Part shown: piece after piece, positions 22,506 through 34,079 of the stretch
How positions within the stretch are numbered: position 1 is the first letter of the stretch
Layout: each line of letters starts with the position of its first letter
Assembly: GCA_029204045.2 (NCBI GenBank)
Contig: JAQNDB010000232.1
Location: 1-64,000 of the forward strand
DNA length: 64,000 nucleotides
Direction: 5' to 3'
DNA from: Tillandsia leiboldiana
Taxonomy: Eukaryota > Streptophyta > Magnoliopsida > Poales > Bromeliaceae
The notes under the pieces: model-generated
Databases searched by the model: none
What the model saw: only the letters and a program-made list of their open reading frames with translations
What the model was told of the DNA's origin: nothing
Program-made: the position numbers and the translations under genes

Positions 22506-23505
22506 GCGTGTCGCAACTACGAGCACAGTCACCAAGATACAGGATAATATCGAAATCATAGAGACCGTCAACATTAGTACCAATAATATGCAGTTAGTAA
22601 CTATCCAAGAACACCGATTCAATACTTAGTATCAAAGGAAACCCACCTGAATGTAGGCTGATCCCGAGCTCTCACTAGACTACTGGGCGGCTGGTGCTGA
22701 ACAGCTGGGCCCTGAATATATAGAAACTGTAGTCAGGGCTAGACTCACTCATATCCATCCCGACAACACTATACACTAACATGCCGCAATACGGGGAACT
22801 TAGCCGAAACTAGGCTTAAACCGAAATTCCCGAAAATTCCATTGAACCTCCAATCATGACCCGCCAACGGTCTAAAAATATCTGAAATCCGTCAAACCTC
22901 ACCTGCTGACCCTAAACATCATATCTTTGACTACTGTTTCGATCCGTTCTCTAAATCCGGGCAACGAAAATCAGTGTCGTAAGTTTCAGCGCGTTTGGTT
23001 TGACGAGACGGAACCCGTGCTCACGGGCTTGGGCCGACAAGAGGCCCATATGCAAAGTCGGCCCATAATCATTCAAACCCTCAAATAACACTATGCTATT
23101 ACAAATTAAATACTTAATCAAAATTAAAATAAAAGTGAGCATCATGCTCATGGTACCCTACTGAGTCGAGGGCTCACCTTGGGCGTGTCGGAGACCGGCC
23201 GGAGCAGTCGCCGGAGCAACCCCAAAAATGGCTCGAAGGCTCGGTTTGGCTCGGTCCGTCCCCTCTCGGTCAGCCTGCAACCGGAGGTGAGCACTAGTTA
23301 AAGGGACCTCCCAGAAAACCTTTGAGTCAGGTCCGACCCACCGCCGGCGACCAGAGGCGGCGGCGGCCGGGAAAAGTCCAATAATTCTCACTAATACAAG
23401 GTTGATCCAAACTAAAATCCCAAGAGTTTCTGGCCTAAACTAAAATAATAGGAACTCTATAATCGGTGTGTAGAGCTCACCTGAGTCGATGGCCGGAGTT
23501 AGAAG

Positions 23506-24811
23506 TGTTGGGTTATATGTAATACGGATCTAAATAGGTACTATCAAACAACTAGAGGGGGGGTGAATAGGTGTAATACTTAAAAACTCAATCTCAGTGC
23601 AAAATAAAAACCAATGCGGAAAATAAAAACAGCACACCGAGATATACGTGGAAACTCCAATCCAGGAGAAAAACCACGGGACCAACACGCAATAACAATC
23701 CACTAAGAATAGAAGAATAACAAGGTGATTACCGACTCCACGGACTCAACCCCTCCTTCAGCTTCTTCGGACCTCGCGCTGACCGGTTGGATATCCACGC
23801 AATAACAATCCCTAAGAAAAGAAGAATAACAAGGTGATTACCGTCTCCACGGATTTAACCCCTCCTTCAATTTCTTGGACCTCGCGCTCCACCGTTTTGC
23901 CCGTCCACTGCTCACGTTCGAATCCACGAACGCACGCTTCGAATCCACGAAACGCCTTTAGCACACCGAATCCACGATGCCACGTCGAATCCACGACGCA
24001 AACTCAGTCGATAAGAATATTGACTTCGATGGTGATCCTTTGCTTAGATTATCAATGAAGAACCGTAGAAGAAATCTCTAAGCAAAGATTAGATCAATTC
24101 GACCAAAGATATGTTCTTGAAGGAACCATCGAATTGACCTAAAAGACGCTATAAAGAAGAACGATAAAAACCTAGCCTCTAGGGTTGCTCTCAAGTGTTT
24201 TATAAATTAATCGGTAGAGAACACACCTTCTTGAGAAACCCTAAATGTCTATTTATAGTTTAGAAACCTTTGGAAAGAGATAAGTATCAAAAACTGCCTT
24301 AACAGAAATTTTCCCGCACGACGATCCGGATCAGATTTATGGCGATCCTGATCGTCGTCTTTTTTCCAGCAATTCCTGAAAAAACAAGGTTCGGGATCCG
24401 GATCAGAATTCTGATCCGGATCGAAATTCTGATCCTGATCGGAATTCTGATCCTGATCGGAATTCTGATCCTGATCAGAATTCTGAACATCCAATTTGTC
24501 CAGTTTTTGATTTTTAAGCAATGAAAACTTATCCAAGTGTTTCTAAACTACTCAAATGTATTCGGATCACCAAAATTATTTAGTTAAACGTACCTAAGCA
24601 ATCCGAATCCATTTTCCTTGAGATTGATCTATAAGATCCACAATTCTTCACCTTCAATCTTCAAGACTCAAAACACTAAGTGTCAACTTGAGCTCTTGTT
24701 GAATCTTCTCTAAGTCTTCGATTGCTGATTGACAATTTGATCACTTCAAGACTCCGACTCAACCCACTGACTTGACTCACGAAATATGCCAACACCAAAA
24801 ATGCCGTAACA
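23506..24811 (-). repeat. 3' LTR of the gag-only Sirevirus
   Basis: 1,306 bases, TGTTGGG at the left and CCGTAACA at the right on the plus strand. Contains a roughly 100-base internal tandem duplication (about 23686-23890), hairpin units (about 23921-24005), a TATA box (24249-24258), and an 18-base repeat GATCGGAATTCTGATCCT (about 24400-24485) in place of some GATCCGGATC copies. Confidence 0.93.
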
Positions 24812-24826
24812 ATCTCCCCCTTTGGC
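24812..24826 (-). promoter_or_regulatory. Polypurine tract of the gag-only Sirevirus
   Basis: Sense strand GCCAAAGGGGGAGAT directly before the 3' LTR, the classical copia tract. Confidence 0.85.
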
Positions 24827-26430
24827 AATTTCGTGACAAAACCCAAAAATACATAAAAGCTCAAAATACTCATCTTAAACCAAAAAATCGAAACTCAATG
24901 TCATCACCAAAACATTGATTTTCTTTGCGTGAAAGATCCAATAAATACAAAATTACATTTGAACCAAACAGTCCTAGAACATACTCTATGACTTAGGACT
25001 TGGAGTCTTAAAGTGATGTAATTCCTGCAAAACCAAAACTCCAAACAAAATCAAACGTTAGTCGTTAGAAATTAGAATCCTACATTTGATCCGTCTTCCT
25101 TTTGGTTCTTTTGTTTTTTCTTTGTCTCCCCCTATCTTGAGCATCTCTAACATGTTCTCCATGTTCTCCCCCTTTGTGATACGATCATCATTTTCCGTTC
25201 TCCCCCTATCTCGATGATCTCATCTCTGTCTCCCCCTATTTCTCTTCTCCCCCTTTTTGTCACAAATTGTCAAACAGTGAACATACTAGACAAAAGGAAA
25301 TCACTAACAGCATTAGTTCATAGAGAAAGAGAGATAAAAGCTCAGTTCCGGTATATAACAAAAATGCAGATTGCGTACCTGTACCAGAAAGCAAAAATCA
25401 AATAATTTCTTGAAACAAATCCAGATTTTGGAATCTTTTCAAATACCGATTTGTATTCCATCAAGAAATCCATTTAAGTGCTTTGAAAAACAATGAATTC
25501 ACATAGATGCCATTCAATCCAATTAATTTCACGAAATTAAAAAGATTTACTCCAAAATCATGAAAAATAAAGGTAAAACATTATAAACCGTTTTTCATGT
25601 TATATTCATCAAACACAAGTCATCAAAAATAATCTTGAGATCCAAACTCTATCAAGATGTAACGGATTTACAAAGATGACTTACGGAGATTTCCAAATGA
25701 CATCAATTCTGAATTTTTACCCTTTCAAATTTGAGATAAGCACTAAAATACCTAAGGGTGGCTCTTTGAGCATCTTTCAACTATTCCACCTTATACCAAC
25801 CAGGAGATTGTTCAAAATATAAGAGTTTTGCATATAAATCTCCAAATGCTTCAACTAAAGATTTTCTCATAAAATACTATCAAGCATCCATAACATGTGG
25901 TAGCTTCACACACAAACCGGACGACCGGGGTGGCAGCTCTTTCCAGCATGTGGTGGTAGTTTTCACACTCCTTTCGGATGTAACTCTTTCCACATCTTTC
26001 ATAATTCAATTATTTACCCTTGTAAGAAGGCAATCTCTTACGTGAAAGAATTAAATCCCAAATTTTAGTCAATCGGTTGTCTCATGTTTATCACAAAGAA
26101 CTCACACAACCGAGATAGATTAAGCATCTGAAGATCACACATGATTTCTAAAATTTGATGCTTATAATATCAAAAACTCCTATAATGAAGTATCTTCAAG
26201 ATTATGATTATGAAGTAAAGTTGATAATCCATATAAAATTAATTTGGAGTGAATGAAAGTGAAAACCCTTTTTTTTTTTTTTTTTTTTTTATTCAATGCA
26301 CTTGTTCGTTAAAAACCTTTTGTTTAAAAACAAAACATAAAAACGAAGAGCATTGAAAACATGTAATGCAAAGATCAAGAACAATATGAAAGAAAAACCG
26401 ATCAAAGCATTACATACAGTCATAAGCTAA
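24827..26430 (-). other. 3' non-coding internal region with extra polypurine tracts
   Basis: About 1.6 kb with no recognisable frame. Sense-strand AGGGGGAGA recurs at about 25122, 25167, 25198, 25230 and 25246, the last in a TGACAAAAAGGGGGAGA setting; repeated polypurine tracts are a Sirevirus trait. The block 25750-26010 (GTGGCTCTTTGAGCATCTTTC, TGTGGTAGCT, GTGGTGGTAGTTTTCACACTCC) is homologous to 59580-59815 in the other Sirevirus. A T-run sits at about 26268-26291. Confidence 0.75.
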
Positions 26431-28398
26431 TTAGAACTTAAGACAAGGAAAGATATCACCTTTCCGAATCCAAAATCGCTGGATTTTGGGTTGTCTTGAT
26501 TCGTTGTGGCCGGGGGTTGTCCGCTTTGACTGTTGGTCCACCTTAGGTCTTTGTCTCGCAGTGATCCACTTGAATGATTGATGTTGTGGCTCGGACCTTT
26601 GGTGGGTTGAGTGAACTCCTTTGACTTGATGTGTCTTTTGATTCCGTTGAGTTCGCTCCGTAGATGAAGTTGCCGAAGAATTTTTCTTTCTCTTTTTCGG
26701 GCAATCCTTCACCAAATGTCCTTCAAGTCCACATAAGTGACAAGTTCTTCCTTTCAATTTCATTGTGGAACTTGAAGCATTCACAGTTTGGTTCTTTTTG
26801 AATCCCAAACCAACCTTGCTTGTTTGACCTAATCCGGACATACATTCAAGTTTCTTGGAACCGGTTGAAATCCTTTGTATGTCGGATTTAAGTTGATGAA
26901 CTTGCTTGGTCAATGCTTGGTTGGTGACATGAATTTCCTCAAACTGCTTTTCAAGAAAATCAATCTTGTTAATATGGGAATTAACGACCGTTTCCGATTG
27001 ATTTATCTTTTCTTGGAGGATTTTATTATTATTCAATAAAAGCTCTCGTTCCTCCTCGAGATCATGAAGTTTGATCTTTAAAGCATGATTCTCGTCTTGA
27101 TTCTCAAGTCGTTGCTTCCTCAACTTCTTGATATGTTTGGCCATCTTCTTAGATTCCGCAAGAAGTTGTTGATATGCCTCAACGAGTTCTTCCTCGTCCG
27201 ACTCCCCCTCACTTGATGACTCTCCACCGATTGTTGATGTTTCATACAAAATCAAAGGAGTAGAGTCAGTGACTAAAGATGATAAACAATTATTAGAAGA
27301 GGGAAAATGAGAGGCATGAGAAGCAACGATTTTTCCTTTTTCCTCTTTACTTGAGGTTGATTCATTAGAAGTAGAATCATCCCAAGTTTTCGCTTGCAAA
27401 GCCTTCTTTTTATATGATTTCTTAGAAGGACAATCCATTGAAAAATGGTCGTAGCCTTTGCATCGATAGCATTGGATTTCCCCTTCGAAATCATCTTTTT
27501 CTTTTTCTTTAGAAGGTTTTGCAAAGCTTTTGAGTTTAGAGGATTTAGAACCCGATAATCCTTTAGAAGATTTCGTGGATGAAGATCCATCGGTTCGATT
27601 CTTCCAAAACTTCCGACGAAATTTCTTTACGATCCACGCCAATTGTTCTTCAAAATCGGCAAAAGAGATTTCATCGTCGGAACTTGATTCGCTATCTTCT
27701 TCCTTTGTTGATTTGAATGCAATACCTGTAAGCTTAGAAGAAGACTTGGAAGAAACTTGATTAGTAGGAAAAGTCATTTCATAAGTTTGCAAAGCACCTA
27801 CTAATTCCTCTATACTCATCTCATCCGGATGACTAACGGTTTCAATGGCGGTAACCTTTGCCCTAAACCGTTCCGGAAGAGTCCGGAGTATCTTTCTTAC
27901 AATTTTCGACTCCGGGATCTTTTCTCCTAAATTAGCACATGTATTTATCACATCCTGAAGTCTGGTGTAATAATCTGTAAACAATTCATGCTCTTCCATA
28001 TGAATAGAGTCAAATTGACTTGTAAGCATCTGGAGCTTTTGAATTTTTACAAGATTAGTACCCTCATGTGTAATTTTGAGAATATCCCAAATCTCCTTCG
28101 CGGTTTCACACACGGAAATTCTTGTGAACTCAGTCGAGGAAAGAGAGTTAAAAAGAGCGTTCATACCTTTCCCATTGTAAGAAGATCTTTCAAATTCCTC
28201 TTTGGACCATCTAGAGCGAGGTTTTGGGGTAGTAGAATTTCCTACTTCCTCAACAGGATGCACCCAACCGTGTTCCACGGTTTGCCATACCCGCTCATCA
28301 ATTGCGATGAGAAAAGCTCTCGTCCGCACTTTCCAATAAGCATAATTAGTCCCATCAAAAAGAGGAGGTCTATAAATATTACCACTTTCACCCATCAT
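26431..28398 (-). CDS. gag: Sirevirus-type Gag, open reading frame of 655 codons
   Basis: I chose the first of two adjacent ATGs (28398) because MMGESGNIYRPPLFDGTNYAYW aligns with the start of the left Sirevirus gag; the frame is open slightly further upstream, into the primer-binding site. Domains: UBN2/copia gag core (residues about 5-240), acidic Ser-rich linker, zinc knuckle CYRCKGYDHFSMDC (about 320), second acidic region, a long coiled coil (about 415-520, heptad-like LRKQRLENQDENHALKIKL), a second knuckle CHLCGLEGHLVKDC (about 550), and a basic Gln/Ser tail ending FPCLKF. It would assemble particles and bind element RNA in the cytoplasm. No pol follows the stop. No frameshift or internal stop, unusual for a long-dead element. 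Confidence 0.9.
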   Translation of the reverse strand: MMGESGNIYRPPLFDGTNYAYWKVRTRAFLIAIDERVWQTVEHGWVHPVEEVGNSTTPKPRSRWSKEEFERSSYNGKGMNALFNSLSSTEFTRISVCETAKEIWDILKITHEGTNLVKIQKLQMLTSQFDSIHMEEHELFTDYYTRLQDVINTCANLGEKIPESKIVRKILRTLPERFRAKVTAIETVSHPDEMSIEELVGALQTYEMTFPTNQVSSKSSSKLTGIAFKSTKEEDSESSSDDEISFADFEEQLAWIVKKFRRKFWKNRTDGSSSTKSSKGLSGSKSSKLKSFAKPSKEKEKDDFEGEIQCYRCKGYDHFSMDCPSKKSYKKKALQAKTWDDSTSNESTSSKEEKGKIVASHASHFPSSNNCLSSLVTDSTPLILYETSTIGGESSSEGESDEEELVEAYQQLLAESKKMAKHIKKLRKQRLENQDENHALKIKLHDLEEERELLLNNNKILQEKINQSETVVNSHINKIDFLEKQFEEIHVTNQALTKQVHQLKSDIQRISTGSKKLECMSGLGQTSKVGLGFKKNQTVNASSSTMKLKGRTCHLCGLEGHLVKDCPKKRKKNSSATSSTERTQRNQKTHQVKGVHSTHQRSEPQHQSFKWITARQRPKVDQQSKRTTPGHNESRQPKIQRFWIRKGDIFPCLKF

Positions 28399-28418
28399 GA
28401 TAGATAAACCTAAAACCC

Positions 28419-28430
28419 TCTCTGATACCA
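28419..28430 (-). other. Primer-binding site of the gag-only Sirevirus
   Basis: Sense TGGTATCAGAGA, two bases from the 5' LTR. Confidence 0.88.
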
Positions 28431-28432
28431 AT

Positions 28433-29738
28433 TGTTGGGTTATATGTAATACGGATCTAAATAGGTACTATCAAACAACTAGAGGGGGGGTGAATAGGTG
28501 TAATACTTAAAAACTCAATCTCAGTGCAAAATAAAAACCAATGCGGAAAATAAAAACAGCACACCGAGATATACGTGGAAACTCCAATCCAGGAGAAAAA
28601 CCACGGGACCAACACGCAATAATAATCCACTAAGAATAGAAGAATAACAAGGTGATTACCGACTCCACGGACTCAACCCCTCCTTCAGCTTCTTCGGACC
28701 TCGCGCTGACCGGTTGGATATCCACGCAATAACAATCCCTAAGAAAAGAAGAATAACAAGGTGATTACCGTCTCCACGGATTTAACCCCTCCTTCAATTT
28801 CTTGGACCTCGCGCTCCACCGTTTTGCCCGTCCACTGCTCACGTTCGAATCCACGAACGCACGCTTCGAATCCACGAAACGCCTTTAGCACACCGAATCC
28901 ACGATGCCACGTCGAATCCACGACGCAAACTCAGTCGATAAGAATATTGACTTCGATGGTGATCCTTTGCTTAGATTATCAATGAAGAACCGTAGAAGAA
29001 ATCTCTAAGCAAAGATTAGATCAATTCGACCAAAGATATGTTCTTGAAGGAACCATCGAATTGACCTAAAAGAGGCTATAAAGAAGAACGATAAAAACCT
29101 AGCCTCTAGGGTTGCTCTCAAGTGTTTTATAAATTAATCGGTAGAGAACACACCTTCTTGAGAAACCCTAAATGTCTATTTATAGTTTAGAAACCTTTGG
29201 AAAGAGATAAGCATCAAAAACTGCCTTAACAGAAATTTTCCCGCACGACGATCCAGATCAGATTTATGGCGATCCTGATCGTCGTCTTTTTTCCAGCAAT
29301 TCCTGAAAAAACAAGGTTCGGGATCCGGATCGGAATTCTGATCCGGATCGGAATTCTGATCCTGATCGGAATTCTGATCCTGATCGGAATTCTGATCCTG
29401 ATCAGAATTCTGAACATCCAATTTGTCCAGTTTTTGATTTTTAAGCAATGAAAACTTATCCAAGTGTTTCTAAACTACTCAAATGTATTCGGATCACCAA
29501 AATTATTTAGTTAAACGTACCTAAGCAATCCGAATCCATTTTCCTTGAGATTGATCTATAAGATCCACAATTCTTCACCTTCAATCTTCAAGACTCAAAA
29601 CACTAAGTGTCAACTTGAGCTCTTGTTGAATCTTCTCTAAGTCTTCGATTGCTGATTGACAATTTGATCACTTCAAGACTCCGACTCAACCCACTGACTT
29701 GACTCACGAAATATGCCAACACCAAAAATGTCGTAACA
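28433..29738 (-). repeat. 5' LTR of the gag-only Sirevirus
   Basis: 1,306 bases, the same length as its partner, with about seven substitutions (for example near 28622, 29214 and 29254). Carries the TATA box (29176-29185), hairpin units (about 28848-28932) and the GATC-type repeats (about 29246-29417). Confidence 0.93.
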
Positions 29739-29743
29739 AGAAG

Positions 29744-29945
29744 GCGGCGGTGGTGGGGAGATGATGATCGGACCGAGAGAAGGGTGCAACTTTGGTGAGC
29801 ACCAACCAAACGTTAAAGTCCGCATGCAATTAAATGGGAAGCTCAAAATACAACGAAAGATCTCACCTGAGTTGCTAACCCAGCGCGCGAAGCCCCCGGT
29901 TGGCCGGAATTATAGCTCGCCGGAAAATGAGCCCGTTAATGGCGG
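29744..29945 (-). repeat. C- 3' LTR, segment 3
   Basis: 202 bases between the gag-only Sirevirus and the solo B LTR. It ends in GTTAATGGCGG and resumes at 32704; the joined sequence matches the reverse of C+ LTR around 34860-34600. GGCGG is the target site. Confidence 0.85.
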
Positions 29946-30440
29946 TGTGATAACCGCGGATTTATTTTTACCTTTCGGGGCTTTCCGTCGATTTTTATTG
30001 AACCGTCTGGTTGACAATAGGGGTTCGAGGGTAATTTTTTCCTTATTTTTCTGGGCAGACGGTCGGGGCTCGCGGGTATTTTTGGTTAATAAAGCTCGCG
30101 AAACGGAGACCGGCGGCGCGATCGGTTTTGGATTCCGACCCCCGGTTCTCCCAGAATAAATTCCGGAAGCTGGTACCGTAACCCAGGTGACTTACACAAT
30201 TACCGGGGGCGGACCGAACTCTGGTCCGCAATCAGATCGAGTTTAGTCGACCAGTTTGAGGTATGGGTTTCGACCACCCCTTTCTGTTTTCCTTTCACCC
30301 GAGGGGTTAAAATTAATTTTGGGGTCCAAAATCCACTACGCCCAAAACGTCTAAGTAGTCGGCCTTGGGAATTAGGTTTCCTAAACCTCGCCTCCCCCTC
30401 CTTGGCGTATATTATCCGAGCGTGGACGAGGAGCGGTCCC

Positions 30441-30474
<34 letters not shown>

Positions 30475-30687
30475 CTCGTCCTTTCCATCGGCCGGCGTGG
30501 AAGAGAAGAGATCGATCGCCTCCCCGCAAAGATCCGACGAACGCGAAGAGGACGATCCCTCTCCTTCGCCCGGTACCGACCAAGACAAGGTGAGCCGTGT
30601 TTTCGTTTGCTTTTCTTGTCTTTTTCTCGTCACGTGCGGGGGGTTTCTTGATCTTCGTCGGAGAGGGAAGGAGAGGGGCGTGCCGCC

Positions 30688-31175
30688 GCACGGGGGCGCC
30701 GTGCGGGGTAACCGCATGCAAGGCGCCGCGCGGGGCAGCCCGCGCATGCGGGGGCACCGCGCGGTGCAGCCCGCGCATGCGGGGGCGCCGTGCGGGGCAC
30801 CCGCGTGCGGGGCGCCGCGCGGGGCAGCCCGCGCATGCGGGGGCACCGCGCGGCGCAGCCCGCGCATGCGGGGGCGCCGTGCGGGGCACCCGCGTGCGGG
30901 GCGCCGCGCGGGGCAACCCGCGCATGCGGGGGCACCGCGCGGTGCGGCCCGCGCATGCGGGGGTGCCGTGCGGGGCACGCGCATGCGGGGGCACCGCGCG
31001 GTGCGGCCCGCGCATGCGGGGGTGCCGTGCGGGGCACCCGCATGCGGGGCGCCGCGCGGGGCAGCCCGCGCATGCGGGGGCACCGCGCGGTGCAGGCCGC
31101 GCATGCGGGGGTGCCGGGCGGGGCGCCCGCATGCGGGGTGGCCGCGGGGCAGCCCGCACATGCGAGGCGCCGCGC
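30688..31175. repeat. GC-rich minisatellite in B solo LTR
   Basis: Imperfect 30-32 base units with GCAGCCCGCGCATGCGGGGG, CACCGCGCGGTG and GCGCCGTGCGGGG. Same array at about 38160-38650 and 45920-46390 in element B. Confidence 0.85.
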
Positions 31176-31694
31176 GGACAGCACGGCGGCGCGTGGGGGG
31201 TTCGGTCGCTGCCGTCGGGGGCCGGCCGGTGTTGGGGCTTTTCCTTACTTCGCGTTTAAAGGTTCTTGACCTCCCCGCCCGGGGATCCCGTCTTGCAGCT
31301 TCGGGGAGCGCGCCGGGACGCGGGGAGCCGAGCGTGGTTTTTTTTTCTACTGGCGACAGGTGGGTTGTTTTTACTTTATTCCTAGCCTCTAAATTCTATC
31401 TTATTGGACGGGGTCTATTCTAAGTGTACTGGGGTTACGTAATGACGGGTGAAAGCTTATGCATGTTAGTGGGTTCGCTATAATGACTAGCGTCGGTCGC
31501 CGACGGTGTTCTTCTTTTTCAACCCTTATATGTCAGCGGGCCACCTTCGAGTGCGCGCGGTATTACCTTGTTTTCGATTATGCACTTTACCTCATTTACC
31601 TCATTTACCTCATTTATCTCATTACTCTTATTATTCTTATTGTGATACTGACATGATGGTGGTTACGGTTACTGGGCTCGAGGTTGCCACACGC

Positions 31695-31740
31695 GCACCC
31701 GCGGTTTGGCCACCGCAGAGGGTGCGCTTTTCCGGAAAAG
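31695..31740 (+). other. Conserved gypsy-LTR hairpin and CTTTTCCGGAAAAG palindrome (B solo LTR)
   Basis: Stem 31695-31725: GCACCC/GGGTGC and GCGGT/ACCGC around TTGGCC, bulge AGA. A perfect 14-base palindrome follows at 31727-31740. Confidence 0.75.
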
Positions 31741-32703
31741 AGGTCGTAGAACCCGTGTTTACCCACGAGGTGACGTAGTGGGGGCCCCTTATTAGTTGTG
31801 GGGTTGAGGCGCCTAGGTGCGAGCGGAGCGACCCGCCGGTTTAGTTGTCCGGCGCGGTCGCGGTGTTGCAGGTACGGTATGGGGCCGTCGGTAGTGGACC
31901 GACGCGGCCGGGTATTACAGGATGCAGATATACAGGTTACCTTTTTTCCCCCCCTTCCCAAAAGGGTGGTTGCTCCGGTTGTCGCCACGGTTTGTTTTTA
32001 TTATTTTCCCTTGCACGGCGTTTATTAGTCACTGACTTCCCACTTCGTGACAGGGCCCAGGCGAGGGGAGAGGTAGGTGGCGGTGAGGACGGGGCGGACA
32101 CAGCGGGACCGTTGGAGACCCTGAACTTTATACTTTCCTTTTCTTTTCGGTTTTTCATTTATATTGTGGGCATGTGTGAGGTTCCCGATACCCTTGTGGG
32201 GTCGACGTAGATGTCGGTATTTGATTTTCTGTTTATGCACTACCTTCTCCTTTATTTCCTACTGGCCATTTGAAAAGCGAAACAAAAACAAAGAAAAGAT
32301 TGCGAAAACCGTTTTCAAAATCTAAGTGTCGTGTGGGCACCGTTTTCAAAACCCTGGGGTTTATGCTGATTTCGAAACTCGTTTTCAAAACTTAAGTGCC
32401 GGGTGGGCACTCTTTAAAAACCGTGGATTTATCCTTTCAAGTTGAAGTGGCCATGCGCTTAAATATTTAGAATACTGGTTGTATGAAATTGAATGTTGTG
32501 ATTGAATGGTTATGTTTGCTTGGGAGATGTATTCAACCACACGCCGTGCACGTACAGGGGAGACTCTGTCCGTTTGCAGAGAGATCCTGTATGTGCGGCG
32601 GGTCTGGGCACGCACCGGGAAAGAAAGAGACCTTTCAAAAAAAAAAAATGCCCAAAAAAAATGCCGTTTCCGCTAAAACAAACCCCCGGGGCGTGACAGG
32701 CGG

Positions 32704-33279
32704 AATCCGGCCGGCTAAGTTCGGGGCGGCGCAAGTTGGTCCAAAATGCTCAGCGGGTCTCTGCGGAGCTTCCTGCAGTGGTGGCCGGCGACGAGGTCAA
32801 GCGGCGGCGCCGGAAAAAGCTTCTCCGGCGAAGTGCAATAAAGCCCGGTTCTAGGGCTTGGCCGCGCGGCACGGATTCTAATCCGATCAACCTCAAACTT
32901 TGTGGACGTCTTGCAGTCGACCAGAAGATCAAATGCAACGGTCTTGATCTTCGCGTGAACGGTCGGAACCTTCCCGCAACCGAAACTCAGTTTTCCGGCG
33001 ATAGGTTGCTCCCGCCGGCAACCTAGGGCACGGCGGCGGCTCGGACTACACAGGGGGGATGCACTCGATGTCAGAAACACCATACGAAGGTCCAAAGTCC
33101 ATTTAAGAGACATCCTTTCCATAAACTCACCTCGCCGAAAACTTCAAGGAAGAAGGTGATGGTCCGCGGTGGTGCACGGCGGCGGCCAACGTCGGCACCA
33201 CTCGGGCTCGGCTACTTAGTCACAGGGGAGTTCCACAGTGGAGCTCGGGGCCACCCTGGATCTCTGGGAGCTGACCACT
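32704..33279 (-). repeat. C- 3' LTR, segment 2
   Basis: 576 bases between the solo B LTR and C+; ends in CCACT, the target site of C+, and resumes at 54486. Homologous in reverse to the C+ LTR body. No gene: the GC-rich frames are spurious. Confidence 0.85.
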
Positions 33280-34060
33280 TGTAATACTCGAAAAAACTGT
33301 GTTAGTATACAGAGTGTTTTTCAGGTGTGAAGGTGTGCGAGGAAACAAAATTAACCTTGGTGGGGTGTACCGGTGTACGGTTGGCACAGTTGCCGAAGCA
33401 CAATTTCTGCCTTTCCGATCCGAGCCTGATCTCAAAAATCTGAGGTCGCCAGTGTGACCGTCTCATCGAATCGAGTGGAAATGGTATAGACCGTTTGCTG
33501 ATCCGACGGTCGGATCGTCCGGAAATCAGCAAGAAAACTAGTGGGACCCACGACTTAAGTGAATAGTAAAATGAATAGTAACCCTGATTTCGGTCCCCTC
33601 TCGATCGGTCGTTGGCCATTTCATTGTCCAAAATCCAAACCTAGCAGTATGAGTAGACGATTCTAGCTAATTTTGACGTTCTGAGCGCAGGGGCGCTGAC
33701 GGAATTTTCGTTTAAGGATCCTAGTGTCTCGAAAAGCGCGATAAACTGTATTTGGATACAGTATTTATGGACCAGGAATTTATCCGGGCATTTTCTCGAA
33801 AAACAAAAATCGCTACCTGATAGGTTTCGCCGAGCTGGACGTCGTGGCGAAGTCCATTTTTCGACTTGACGACAAAAATGCCTCGAAAAGCATGACATAC
33901 AGTGGAAAATGCGGCGTTTTGCACAATGGGCCCTATATTTTATGCTCCGTTTTGCGTGCCGCTCGTTGGAGAGGGACCTGGATGTGAGAGAAGTGGGCTG
34001 TGAAGAACCGGGCTGGAAATAACAAAGTTGGAGGGACCAAAGGTGCATTGTGCATAAGCC

Positions 34061-34079
34061 CTATATATACATATATGAG
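34061..34079 (+). promoter_or_regulatory. TATA region of C+ 5' LTR
   Basis: CCTATATATACATATATGAG at about 780 bases into the LTR, followed by a typical plant leader (GGGTTTCTATCAAACCC). Same at 50984-51003 in the other LTR. It makes U3 about 0.8 kb and leaves about 3.4 kb for R and U5. Confidence 0.65.

Larger units (their letters stand above)
21366..23505 (-). repeat. C- 3' LTR, segment 4 (sense 3' end)
   Basis: Starts with the shared end motif TGTCACGCCCCGGGGG and includes a long T/A palindrome (21417-21472) and the conserved hairpin (22475-22505). It ends at the AGAAG target site of the gag-only Sirevirus. Confidence 0.85.
23506..29738 (-). mobile_element. Gag-only, pol-less Sirevirus-type LTR retrotransposon (TR-GAG-like), TSD AGAAG
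   Basis: Two LTRs of equal length (1,306 bases; 23506-24811 and 28433-29738) and a perfect TSD AGAAG (23501-23505, 29739-29743). The 3.6 kb internal region holds a primer-binding site, one long gag frame, about 1.6 kb of non-coding sequence and a polypurine tract. No protease, integrase, RT or RNase H motif is present. I count about seven substitutions between the LTRs. The arrangement matches the non-autonomous class described as terminal-repeat retrotransposons with a GAG domain; pol would have to come from an autonomous Sirevirus. Confidence 0.93.
29946..32698 (+). mobile_element. Solo LTR of family B, TSD GGCGG
   Basis: 2,753 bases from TGTGATAACCGCGG to GGGGCGTGACA, flanked by GGCGG at 29941-29945 and 32699-32703. 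Almost identical to the two LTRs of element B. It contains a poly-A tract, the GC-rich minisatellite (about 30688-31175), a nine-base ACCTCATTT repeat (about 31588-31622) and the hairpin (31695-31725) plus palindrome (31727-31740). The long frames over it are not genes. Confidence 0.95.

Noticed and set aside
24400..24490. Short repeats (GATCGGAATTCTGATCCT) as a CRISPR array
   Set aside because: Direct tandem units without spacers, inside an LTR of a plant retroelement.
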